From: JBFGCT01 sp041581055
GTDB lineage: Bacteria; Actinomycetota; Acidimicrobiia; Acidimicrobiales; Ilumatobacteraceae
Length of the DNA: 12,593 bases
Direction: 5' to 3'
NCBI GenBank assembly: GCA_041581055.1
Contig: JBFGCT010000118.1
Span: 1-12,593 of the forward strand
Shown: positions 1 through 6,611 of the stretch, piece after piece
Layout of the letters: the number at the start of each line of letters is the position of its first letter
How positions within the stretch are numbered: the stretch's first letter is position 1
Position numbers and translations under genes: made by a program
Notes under the pieces: generated by a model
Database searches by the model: none
What the model saw: the letters and a program-made list of their open reading frames with translations, nothing else
What the model was told of the DNA's origin: nothing

Positions 1-783
1 GCGACGCACATGGAGACGACCGCCGTCCGCGACGGCGACGAATGGGTGATCAACGGGGAGAAGACGTGGAACACCGGGATCCACGTCGCCCACAGCGACA
101 TGATCATGACCCGGACGTCGGGCGTACCCGGCGACGCCCACGGCATCACCGCCTTCCTCGTGCCGATGGACTCACCGGGGCTGCGCATCGAGGAGTACCT
201 CTGGACGTTCAACATGCCGACCGACCACGGGCGGGTGTCGCTGACCGACGTGCGCGTCCCAGCCAGCGCGATCTTCGGCGGCGAGGGGCGGGGGTTGCAG
301 GTCGTGCAGCACTTCTTCAACGAGAACCGGATCCGCCAGGCGGCGTCGAGCCTGGGCGCCGCCCAGTACTGCATCGACGAGTCGGTGGCGTACGCCAAGG
401 AGCGCAAGCCGTTCGGCAAGGCACTGGCGACGAACCAGGCGATCCAGTTCCCGCTGGTCGAACTGCAGACGCAGTGCGAGATGCTGCGGGCGCTCGTGCA
501 CAAGACGGCGTGGCAGATGGACCACTACGGCGCGTTCTCGGTGTCGGACAAGGTGTCGATGTGCAACTACTGGTCGAACCGGTTGTGCTGCGAGGCGGCC
601 GACCGGGCGATGCAGGTCCACGGCGGGCTCGGCTACTCGCGGCACAAGCCGTTCGAGCACATCTACCGCCACCACCGCCGCTACCGCATCACCGAGGGCG
701 CCGAGGAGATCCAGATGCGCCGGGTCGCCGGCTACATGTTCGGCTTCATGAGCCGGCGGGCGCCGAAGGGCGTCGCCGGCTGA
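1..783 (+). CDS. acyl-CoA dehydrogenase, 5'-truncated by the window edge
   Basis: This is the C-terminal two thirds (260 codons) of an FAD-dependent acyl-CoA dehydrogenase; the open frame runs in from the left edge, so the ATG at base 10 is internal. Family members are about 380-430 residues and oxidise acyl-CoA thioesters to 2-enoyl-CoA in the cytoplasm, passing electrons to ETF. Seen here: the middle beta domain (GDEWVINGEKTWNTG, then GITAFLVPMDSPG) and the C-terminal helical domain (YAKERKPFGKAL, MQVHGGLGYSRHKPFEHIYR). The segment YRITEGAEEIQMRR matches the MCAD-type motif YEGTxxI, with the catalytic Glu encoded at 694-696. The substrate chain length cannot be told; the RITEGAEEIQMRRVAG tail is common in branched-chain or uncharacterised FadE proteins. 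The gene ends 55 nt before a glycosyltransferase gene with no obvious functional link. Confidence 0.9.
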   Translation, partial: ATHMETTAVRDGDEWVINGEKTWNTGIHVAHSDMIMTRTSGVPGDAHGITAFLVPMDSPGLRIEEYLWTFNMPTDHGRVSLTDVRVPASAIFGGEGRGLQVVQHFFNENRIRQAASSLGAAQYCIDESVAYAKERKPFGKALATNQAIQFPLVELQTQCEMLRALVHKTAWQMDHYGAFSVSDKVSMCNYWSNRLCCEAADRAMQVHGGLGYSRHKPFEHIYRHHRRYRITEGAEEIQMRRVAGYMFGFMSRRAPKGVAG

Positions 784-785
784 TC

Positions 786-797
786 GGTCACGTGACC
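786..797. promoter_or_regulatory. perfect 12-bp palindrome in the 55-nt gap before the glycosyltransferases
   Basis: GGTCACGTGACC is a perfect dyad located 2 nt after the acyl-CoA dehydrogenase stop and 41 nt before the first glycosyltransferase ATG. It could be an operator for a dimeric regulator controlling the glycosyltransferase pair. A 12-bp palindrome is expected a few times by chance in a sequence of this length, so only its intergenic position argues for function. No convincing -10 box or ribosome binding site is seen between it and the ATG. Confidence 0.3.
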
Positions 798-838
798 TCG
801 CAGTCCAGTGTCGGACGTGCCAGTCTTGCGGGCCGCCC

Positions 839-1930
839 ATGACTCAGATCGTGCTCTCGTGCATTCCGGTGAAGGGGGGCGGCGGCCGAACCGTTGCCTT
901 GGCGACGATGAGAGCGGTCACGCAGAGCCCGACGCTCAGCAGCCGAGTCATGCTGGTCGCCCGCCGGTCGATGATCGCCCAACTCGACGAAGCGGCCCGA
1001 GAGTCGGTCGTGGCGGTGAGCGACCACCGCATCGTCGCGGAACTCCAACTGCGCAGGCTCGCCACGGCCTCGGCGGCGACCTGGGTCGTCAACATCTTCG
1101 GTCCGGCGCCGTTGCTGGTCACCGGCAAGCGGACATCCACCGTCTGCGCGTACTCGCATCTCTTCTACCCCGAGGTCGACATCAGCACCGAACTCGGTCG
1201 AGTCAGGCGGTTCGTCATGCGGAGTCGGAACGTGCTCCTCCTGAAGACGGTCGGTCGGAGCGATCTGATCTTCTTCGAGACGCCGTTGTTGCGATCGCGC
1301 GCCCAGCACCGGCTCGGCCGCCACGACTCGTTGCGCGTGCTGGCACCCGCCCGCGATCCGCGCCTCGAGATCGAGCTCGCCAGCGCTCCGACACCGGCCG
1401 ATCCGCCGACGTTCAGAGTGCTGCTGTTCTCGGTGCATCGACCGAACAAGGGTTGGTCGATCTTGCCGGACGTCACACGCGAGCTGGCCCGACGCGGCGT
1501 GGCCGTCGAGTTCCTCCTGACGACGCGCGACGCCGACGACCTCGTCGCCCGCGCCGGCGACGGCGTGTGCCGCATTCGACAGATCGGTCCCGTTCGGCCG
1601 GCATCACGAACACCACTGCTCCTCAATGCCGACGCGATCCTGCTCATCTCGCAAGTCGAGAGCTTCAGCAACAACTACTGCGAGGCGTGGGCCGCGGGTC
1701 TTCCGCTCGTCGTCAGCGACATGGACTGGTCACGATCTGCGCTCGACGACGCCGCGATCTTCGTCGATCCTCGGTCGGCGTCGTCGATCGCCGACGGCGT
1801 TCAAGCGGCCATGGACCCCGAGACCCGACGACGACTACGCAGCGAGGGCGCCCGGATGTTGTCGAAGATGCCGACACCTGAAGAACGGGTGCTGCGGCTG
1901 TGTGACGAGCTCCGTGCGGCCGATCGATGA
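839..1930 (+). CDS. GT4-family glycosyltransferase (first of a coupled pair)
   Basis: The 363-residue protein looks like a cytoplasmic or peripheral retaining glycosyltransferase of the GT-B fold, family GT4, which transfers a nucleotide-activated sugar during surface polysaccharide or glycolipid assembly. The N-terminus has a glycine-rich loop (PVKGGGGRTVAL, about residues 10-21) and the C-terminal domain begins near LLFSVHRPNKGW. The donor-binding EX7E motif is seen as ESFSNNYCE (E274 and E282), followed by AWAAGLPLVVSDMDW. No signal peptide or membrane helix is visible. The ATG at 839 lacks a clear ribosome binding site. Its stop overlaps the next glycosyltransferase start by 4 nt (ATGA, 1927-1930), so the two are probably co-translated. 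Donor and acceptor are unknown. Confidence 0.85.
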   Translation: MTQIVLSCIPVKGGGGRTVALATMRAVTQSPTLSSRVMLVARRSMIAQLDEAARESVVAVSDHRIVAELQLRRLATASAATWVVNIFGPAPLLVTGKRTSTVCAYSHLFYPEVDISTELGRVRRFVMRSRNVLLLKTVGRSDLIFFETPLLRSRAQHRLGRHDSLRVLAPARDPRLEIELASAPTPADPPTFRVLLFSVHRPNKGWSILPDVTRELARRGVAVEFLLTTRDADDLVARAGDGVCRIRQIGPVRPASRTPLLLNADAILLISQVESFSNNYCEAWAAGLPLVVSDMDWSRSALDDAAIFVDPRSASSIADGVQAAMDPETRRRLRSEGARMLSKMPTPEERVLRLCDELRAADR

Positions 1931-3144
1931 GCGGAGACGCGGCGCCCACCCCGCGCGTCAGGATCGTTCACTGCATCGGCTCGCTCGCCGTAGGAGGCGC
2001 CGAGCGTCAACTCGCGGAACTGATCTGCCGTCTCCCCCCGGACCGCTTCGAGCAGAGCCTTGTGCTCCTCAAGGCGGAGGGAGCGTTCCTCGAACAGGTC
2101 CGTCACGCGAACTGCGACGTGGTCGCGCTCAGAGGGCGGCGACCGACCCGCCGGGGAAAGCTGCGCACCGCGTACAAGCTGTGGATCGCGATCGCCAGGA
2201 TCGTTCGGCACCTGATCCGCGCACGACCCCACATCGTCCACGGGCAGATGCGCACGGCGAACATCCTCGTCCTGGTGGCGGGTCGTGTCGCGGGTGTCCG
2301 CGCGATCGCCACGAGCCAGCTGAACCTCTGCCGCGACCCGATGGCTCGGACGCGCCTTCAGCGGATCGAGAACCGGGCGCACCGGGCCGCGAGCGGGGTC
2401 TTCGCCAACTCGAACGCGGTCGTCCGCGACCTCGTCCGGCATCAGGGCGTCGACCCGGCGCGGATACGCCTGATCTACAACGGCGTCGACGTCGACCGCT
2501 TCGCGCCCCGCTCCCGAGAACAACAACGCGCGATCCGGCGGGCGGCCGGCTTCGGTGAGAGCGAACGCGTGCTGCTGTGCGTGGCCAACCTGCACCCGTA
2601 CAAGGGGCACGCGGACCTCATCCGCGCGTTCGCACTGCTCGATCCCGCGCACGGCGACCTCACCCTGGTACTGGTCGGGCGAGACGAGGGCGAAGAGGCG
2701 CCGGCCCGTGTGCTCGCCCGGGAGCTGGGCGTGGAGCGGCGCATCCGATTCACCGGGCAGGTCTCCGCGGTGGAGGAGTTCCTCGCGATCGCCGAGCTGG
2801 TCGTCCACCCGTCGCACGAGGAAGGATTCGCGAACGCGATCCTGGAGGCGATGAGCGCCGGTCGGCCCGTCATCGCCTGCGATGTCGGCGGCAACGCGGA
2901 AGCGATCGTCGACGGCGAGACCGGTGTGCTCGTTCCGCCGTCTCAGCCCGGGCGACTCGCGGCCGCGATGAACGAGTTGCTCGGCGAGCCCGGACGGGCG
3001 TGCGCGATGGGCCGGGCCGGGCGACAGCGGATCGAGGAGCGCTTCGCGATCGAGCGCATGGTCGACGACTTCGCGGAATGGTACGACGACCTCGTCGCCC
3101 AGGCCGGTCCACCTCGCCGGGTCGGGCTTCCCGGCCGTCGCTGA
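1927..3144 (+). CDS. GT4-family glycosyltransferase (second of a coupled pair)
   Basis: A 405-residue GT-B glycosyltransferase, typical in length for GT4. Seen in order: the N-terminal signature VHCIGSLAVGGAERQL (the GGAERQL loop is a GT4 hallmark), the acceptor-side domain, the interdomain stretch VLLCVANLHPYKGH with VLVGRDEGEE, and the donor-site EX7E motif EGFANAILE (E299, E307) followed by AMSAGRPVIACDVGGNAEAI. The closest general type is the WcaL/PelF/RfaG-like group that adds hexoses to lipid-linked or polysaccharide acceptors; the sugar cannot be named from sequence. The start is fixed by the ATGA overlap with the preceding glycosyltransferase. The gene ends 66 nt before an unrelated dehydrogenase. 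Together the pair suggests two successive sugar additions in one glycan. Confidence 0.9.
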   Translation: MSGDAAPTPRVRIVHCIGSLAVGGAERQLAELICRLPPDRFEQSLVLLKAEGAFLEQVRHANCDVVALRGRRPTRRGKLRTAYKLWIAIARIVRHLIRARPHIVHGQMRTANILVLVAGRVAGVRAIATSQLNLCRDPMARTRLQRIENRAHRAASGVFANSNAVVRDLVRHQGVDPARIRLIYNGVDVDRFAPRSREQQRAIRRAAGFGESERVLLCVANLHPYKGHADLIRAFALLDPAHGDLTLVLVGRDEGEEAPARVLARELGVERRIRFTGQVSAVEEFLAIAELVVHPSHEEGFANAILEAMSAGRPVIACDVGGNAEAIVDGETGVLVPPSQPGRLAAAMNELLGEPGRACAMGRAGRQRIEERFAIERMVDDFAEWYDDLVAQAGPPRRVGLPGRR

Positions 3145-3196
3145 CGACCGGGCCCGACGCCGATCGCTCGAACGGTTCGGGTGCGGCGCAGCGTCA

Positions 3197-3202
3197 TACA
3201 CT
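3197..3202 (+). promoter_or_regulatory. possible leaderless promoter -10 box (TACACT)
   Basis: TACACT fits the actinobacterial TANNNT -10 consensus and ends 8 nt before the ATG at 3211, which would place the transcript start at or next to the start codon. The ATG has no good Shine-Dalgarno, consistent with a leaderless mRNA. No clear -35 is seen. A short dyad, CGAAC-G-GTTCG at 3169-3179, sits where a -35 region would be and could be an operator. Confidence 0.4.
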
Positions 3203-3210
3203 GAGCGGCG

Positions 3211-4380
3211 ATGACGTCCCAATTCGCGTTGACCGACGAGCAGGAGGCGCTGCTCGAACACGCCGACCGCTTCGGACGCAACGAGCTGCTCCCGCTCGCG
3301 GAGAGGATGGACAACGAGGAGTGGTGGCCGGAAGACCTCTTCGCCAGGCTCGGCGAGATCGGCCTGCTCGGGGCGACGATCCCGGAGAAGTACGGCGGCG
3401 CCGGGATGAGCATGCTCGAGTCCGGGCTGGTGGCACAGGCCTTCGGACGCTGGAACCACGCGTTCGCGCTCAGTTGGGTGGCCCACGACAACCTGTGCGC
3501 GAACAACCTCTTCGCCAACGGCGACGACTCGATCCGCGAGCGGTTCCTCCCCAAGCTGTGCTCGGGCGACTGGATCGGCTGCCTCGGCCTCACCGAGCCC
3601 GGCGCCGGGTCGGACGCGCTCGGGTCGATGCGGACGACGGCGGTGCGCGACGGCGACAGCTACGTGGTCAACGGGTCGAAGCTGTACATCACCAACGGCC
3701 CGGTCGCCGACGTCTGCCTGTTCTACGCCAAGACGCAGCTGGGCGAGGGCTCCAAGGGCATCACCGCGTTCGTCGTCGAGACCGACACGCCCGGCTTCCA
3801 GGTCGCGCAGAAGCTGATCAAGATGGGGTTCCGCGGGAGCCAGACCGCCGAGCTCGTGTTCGAGGACATGGTCGTCCCGGCCGAGAACGTGGTCGGCACG
3901 GTCGATCAGGGCCACCAGGTCGTGATGAGCGGGCTCGACTTCGAGCGGGCGATGATCGCGCCGATCAACGTGGGGATCTCAGAACGCGCCCTCGAGCTGT
4001 CGGTCGACTACACCAAGACACGCGAGCAGTTCGGCGCGCCGATCGCCTCGTTCCAGATGGTGCAGTCGCGGCTGGCCGACATGTACGTGTGGGTCGAGAC
4101 GATGAAGACGTTCTGCTGGCAGGTGCTCGCCCAGCTCGAAGGGGTCGACGAAACCCAGGCGGGCCACGGCGACATCCACGCCCGAACCGCGGCGTCGATG
4201 ATGTACTGCGCCAACATGTGCAACAAGGTGCTCGACAACGCGGTCCAGTTGCACGGCGGCACCGGCTACATGTGGGAGACCGAGGTCAACCGGCTGTTCC
4301 GGGCGACCAAGATGCTCGAGATCGGCGCCGGCACCACCGAGGTGCGCAAGCTGATCATCGCCGGCGAGCTCCTCCGCTGA
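3211..4380 (+). CDS. acyl-CoA dehydrogenase, isovaleryl-CoA dehydrogenase-like
   Basis: A complete 389-residue acyl-CoA dehydrogenase with all three domains. Seen: N-terminal helical part (LGEIGLLGATIPEKYGGAG), flavin and substrate loop (GCLGLTEPGAGSD, residues 123-135; YVVNGSKLYITNGP, 151-164), and the C-terminal helical domain (TREQFGAPIASFQMVQSRLADMY). The stretch LSWVAHDNLCANNL and the helix MSGLDFERAMIA closely resemble isovaleryl-CoA dehydrogenase, whose base is the Glu in LDLER; here that is E245. The C-terminal motif reads EIGAGTTEVRKL, with Ala at the MCAD catalytic Glu position, as in IVD. The likely role is the first oxidation of a branched short-chain acyl-CoA, for example in leucine breakdown, but the leucine partners (MCC, HMG-CoA lyase) are not in view. 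It converges on the selenoprotein gene. Confidence 0.9.
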   Translation: MTSQFALTDEQEALLEHADRFGRNELLPLAERMDNEEWWPEDLFARLGEIGLLGATIPEKYGGAGMSMLESGLVAQAFGRWNHAFALSWVAHDNLCANNLFANGDDSIRERFLPKLCSGDWIGCLGLTEPGAGSDALGSMRTTAVRDGDSYVVNGSKLYITNGPVADVCLFYAKTQLGEGSKGITAFVVETDTPGFQVAQKLIKMGFRGSQTAELVFEDMVVPAENVVGTVDQGHQVVMSGLDFERAMIAPINVGISERALELSVDYTKTREQFGAPIASFQMVQSRLADMYVWVETMKTFCWQVLAQLEGVDETQAGHGDIHARTAASMMYCANMCNKVLDNAVQLHGGTGYMWETEVNRLFRATKMLEIGAGTTEVRKLIIAGELLR

Positions 4381-4406
4381 CCGCAACGCCCGGGCCCCTG
4401 TTCGTC

Positions 4407-4438
4407 AACGGCTTGCGTCACAACGTGCGCCAACCGTT
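4407..4438. terminator. imperfect hairpin between convergent genes
   Basis: In the 57-nt gap between two convergent genes, AACGG-C-TTG-CG pairs with CG-C-CAA-CCGTT around a 10-nt loop, a 10-bp stem with two single-base bulges. It lacks a U tract. Its position suggests a bidirectional transcription end; this is inference from placement and pairing only. Confidence 0.4.
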
Positions 4439-5256
4439 CACGCGTTGGCGGTGCTCTCGGCGGCAAGGCGGAGGACGTCGCCCTCGGGGAACGGCCCGAT
4501 CCAGCCGGTGATCGGCGCGCCGTCGGCGGCGAACAAGACCGCTGACGGTTGCGAGCTGATGCCGAGGGCGTTCCACGACACGAACGACTCGTCCCACAAC
4601 ATGGTGAACGACTGCGTGCCGTAGTCGGCGACGAAGTCCTTCGCCTCGCCGAGGCTGTCCTGCGTGCCGACCCCGATGATCTCGACGTCGTCGAGGTGGT
4701 CTCGAGCGAACTGCTCGACGCCGGGGGCCTCCCGACGGCAGGTCGGTCAATGCGGCGCCCAGAGCCACAGCAGCACCGGTCGGTCGGCCGGGAAGATGTT
4801 GCGGAAGTTGGCCTTCGACTCGCGCCGCACGTCGTCAATGACGAGGTCGGGCAGCAGGTTGGTGGCGACCTCCGACGCCGGCGCGACCGCGGCCTCGAAC
4901 GCGCGGCCGCCGAGCACGGCCGGCTGGACCTCGGCCGGGGGATCGGGAGTTGCGTCGCCGGCCGCGTCGGTGGGCGGCGGGTCGTTCGCCGGCGTGGCGT
5001 CGCCGGCCGCGTCGGTGGGCGGCGGGTCGTTCGTCGGCGTGGCGTCGCCGGCCGCGTCCGGTGGCGCCGGCTCGCCGTCCGCCGGGGGCTCGGCCGGGGT
5101 TCCGAGATCGAGCTGGGCCGTCGTGTCGTTGGTCTCGAGCGTCGCCGACGGGGCGCGCGGGCCGGACGACGTCTGATCGCTGCCACACGCGCCGATCAGC
5201 AGGGCCCCGGCGAGCATCGCACCGGTCCCGGCGAGGAGTCGTCGGGCCGGGCGCAT
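4438..5256 (-). CDS. TlpA/DsbE-like thioredoxin lipoprotein with in-frame TGA at the first CXXC cysteine (probable selenoprotein)
   Basis: Read through one TGA (4747-4749), this gives a 272-residue exported thioredoxin-fold protein. Residues 1-24 form a lipoprotein signal (RR, hydrophobic core, lipobox LIGAC with C24). Residues 25-130 are a Pro/Ala/Asp-rich linker with 15-residue repeats. The thioredoxin domain starts near 135: VLLWLWAPH-[TGA170]-PTC173-RREAP, then VEIIGVGTQDS, FTMLWDESFVSW and SSQPSAVLF with the cis-Pro at P237. This matches the mycobacterial DsbE/DsbF/MPT53 type. The TGA sits exactly on the N-terminal Cys of CXXC, no other stop or frameshift occurs, and the sequence after it is fully thioredoxin-like, so selenocysteine (UXXC) is the best reading. 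It probably acts outside the membrane as a thiol-disulfide or selenol redox enzyme. ATG 5256 is preferred over the in-frame ATG at 5289. The alternative is a nonsense mutation. Confidence 0.8.
4698..4722 (-). promoter_or_regulatory. candidate bacterial SECIS hairpin downstream of the TGA
   Basis: On the mRNA, UCGAGC pairs with GCUCGA (4702-4718) around the loop AGUUC. The stem can be extended by GGC/GCC-type pairs with two single bulges to 4698-4722. The loop begins 35 nt after the UGA and has G at its second position. The bacterial SECIS consensus, as I recall it, asks for a short stem, a small loop with G in the first two positions and a 16-37 nt distance from UGA, so this fits. A second hairpin, CCGAC-CUGCC-GUCGG (4732-4746), follows the UGA immediately. 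GC-rich coding DNA forms hairpins easily, so folding alone is weak proof. Confidence 0.5.
4952..5058. repeat. 45-bp tandem repeat, 2 full copies plus 17 nt
   Basis: Units start at 4952, 4997 and 5042 and each begins GCGTCGCCGGCCGCGTC. The two full copies (4952-4996, 4997-5041) differ by one base near their ends (GCCGGCGTG versus GTCGGCGTG). On the minus strand they encode the 15-residue unit DAAGDATPxNDPPPT in the linker between the lipid anchor and the thioredoxin domain. The unit length is a multiple of three, so copy-number change would lengthen or shorten the tether without a frameshift. Confidence 0.9.
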
Positions 5257-5328
5257 CGGTCCAGTCTGGCCCACGCGCCGACCCGTCACCGGTCACGCGT
5301 GCACATCGAGCGAGTCCGGGAGGCTAGG

Positions 5329-5334
5329 AAGGAG
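5329..5334 (+). promoter_or_regulatory. Shine-Dalgarno AAGGAG for the mannosyltransferase-like gene
   Basis: AAGGAG lies 6 nt before the ATG at 5341. It is one of the two clear ribosome binding sites in the window, and it decides this start over the upstream open frame, which continues back into the lipoprotein gene. Confidence 0.75.
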
Positions 5335-5340
5335 CGCGAG

Positions 5341-6573
5341 ATGGAGACTGGCGCGACGAACGGCGTGGGCGACGGCGTCACCGCCGCGGCGAACGGCCCG
5401 AGCGCCGGCGTCACCACCGCGCCGCGCGCCGTCCGCGCCGGCCGCGCCGTCCGCGCCTTCCCGCCGGTCGGGCGGAGGGACGTCGCGGTGCTCTCCGGAA
5501 CGGTCGGGCTGTGGGCGCTGGTCACCTGGGCCGCAGCGCTCTCGGTCCGCCTCTCACCGTTCCCGGCGCCGACGTGGGCCCGGTGGGACAGCGGCAACTA
5601 CGTCACGATCGCCGACCACGGCTACTCGTTCCGCCCGTGCGTCGACGTCCCCAACCGGTCCCCGGACGACTGGTGCGGGACCGTCGCCTGGTTCCCGGGC
5701 TACTCGTACGCCACGCGCGTCGTCGGCTGGTTCGGACTGGAGGTCTACCCGGCTGGGCGGATCGTCGCGTGGGCGGCGTTTCTCGCCGCCGTGTTCATCC
5801 TCTGGTTCGGTTTCCTCCGGCCGATGCCGACGAAGACCGGCGTGGCGGGGATGGCGCTGGCGGTCGTGTTCCCCGGCAGCATCTACTACGCCGCCCTGTT
5901 CCCGATCTCGGGGGTGGTCGCCGCGGCGCTGCTGATGCTCGTCTTCATCGATCGGCGGCACTGGGCGCTCGCCGGGATGTGCGCGGCGTTCGCCGCGGTC
6001 TACTACAACTCGGGCTGGCTGCTCGGCGCCGCGGCGATCGTGCCGCTCACCGCCTCGGCCCTCGGCGACATCCGGACACGGATCCGGGCCGCGGCCTGGA
6101 TCGCCGCGCCACCGGTCCTCGGCTACGTGCTGGTGATGGCGAACATCAAGCGCGCCGTCGGCCGCTGGGACGCCCACTTCCTGATGCAGCAGTCGTACGA
6201 CGTCGGACCGACGTTGCCGACGACGACGTTCGTCCGCCGCGTCGAGTACATCGGCGGCGCGGCCCCGAACGTGATCGGCGTGCAGACGATCGTCGTCGCC
6301 GTCATCGTGCTCGCCGGGTGGGCGATGGCGTGGGTCAACCGGTCGTCCCTGTCCCTCGCCGAGCGGGCGATCGCCGTGTTGCTGCTGCCGTACTGGATCG
6401 GGCCGCTGGCGCTCGGCGGGGATCTGTCGGTCCACCGGGCGGAGTCGCTGCTCGTCCCGGTGGTCATCCTGCTCGCCCGCGGGGGCCACAAGGTCCTCGT
6501 CCCGCTCGTCGTGGTCTGCGTGCCGATCGCCTTCCTGATGGCCCGGCTGTATTTCCAGGACGTTCTGATCTGA
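5341..6573 (+). CDS. multi-spanning PIG-V-like (GT-C) mannosyltransferase
   Basis: The 410-residue integral membrane protein has about nine hydrophobic segments, for example near 48-68, 140-158, 168-202, 207-240, 250-266, 312-331, 341-360 and 366-400. After a low-complexity Ala/Gly/Arg N-terminus (1-46) and the first helix comes the external loop WARWDSGNYVTIADHGYS (79-96). This matches the RxDSxxYxxIAxxGY signature of PIG-V and related GT-C enzymes that use polyprenyl-phosphate sugars; D83 is the likely catalytic acid or metal ligand. WFPGYSYATRV (117-127) corresponds to the second conserved loop. The likely role is transfer of mannose or another hexose from a lipid carrier to an acceptor on the outer membrane face; substrates are unknown. 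It diverges from the lipoprotein gene across 84 nt and converges on the homocysteine methyltransferase gene. Confidence 0.75.
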   Translation: METGATNGVGDGVTAAANGPSAGVTTAPRAVRAGRAVRAFPPVGRRDVAVLSGTVGLWALVTWAAALSVRLSPFPAPTWARWDSGNYVTIADHGYSFRPCVDVPNRSPDDWCGTVAWFPGYSYATRVVGWFGLEVYPAGRIVAWAAFLAAVFILWFGFLRPMPTKTGVAGMALAVVFPGSIYYAALFPISGVVAAALLMLVFIDRRHWALAGMCAAFAAVYYNSGWLLGAAAIVPLTASALGDIRTRIRAAAWIAAPPVLGYVLVMANIKRAVGRWDAHFLMQQSYDVGPTLPTTTFVRRVEYIGGAAPNVIGVQTIVVAVIVLAGWAMAWVNRSSLSLAERAIAVLLLPYWIGPLALGGDLSVHRAESLLVPVVILLARGGHKVLVPLVVVCVPIAFLMARLYFQDVLI

Positions 6574-6611
6574 CCCGGCGGCCCGGTCGAACTCGGCGGC
6601 GGCCCGGCCGG

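Noticed and set aside
1801..3915. Very long minus-strand open frame (704 codons) opposite the glycosyltransferases and dehydrogenase
   Set aside because: It lies antisense to two convincing genes, has low-complexity Arg/Asp/Ala/Val composition and no recognisable motif. Long antisense frames are expected in DNA this GC-rich.
2577..4511. 644-codon plus-strand frame overlapping the second glycosyltransferase and the IVD-like gene
   Set aside because: It is an Arg/Gly/Pro-rich off-frame shadow of two well-supported genes.
4438..4749. Frameshifted or decayed thioredoxin pseudogene
   Set aside because: The frame is identical on both sides of the TGA, with no indel and no second stop, and motif conservation holds through the cis-Pro and C-terminus. 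A single-base nonsense change stays possible but is less economical than selenocysteine at the exact redox codon.
4952..5058. CRISPR-like repeat array
   Set aside because: The repeats are directly tandem with no spacers, in frame, and encode a Pro/Ala linker.
4549..5340. Extension of the mannosyltransferase frame upstream to 4549
   Set aside because: The upstream part is antisense to the thioredoxin lipoprotein and low in complexity. AAGGAG before ATG 5341 and the membrane protein layout fix the start.
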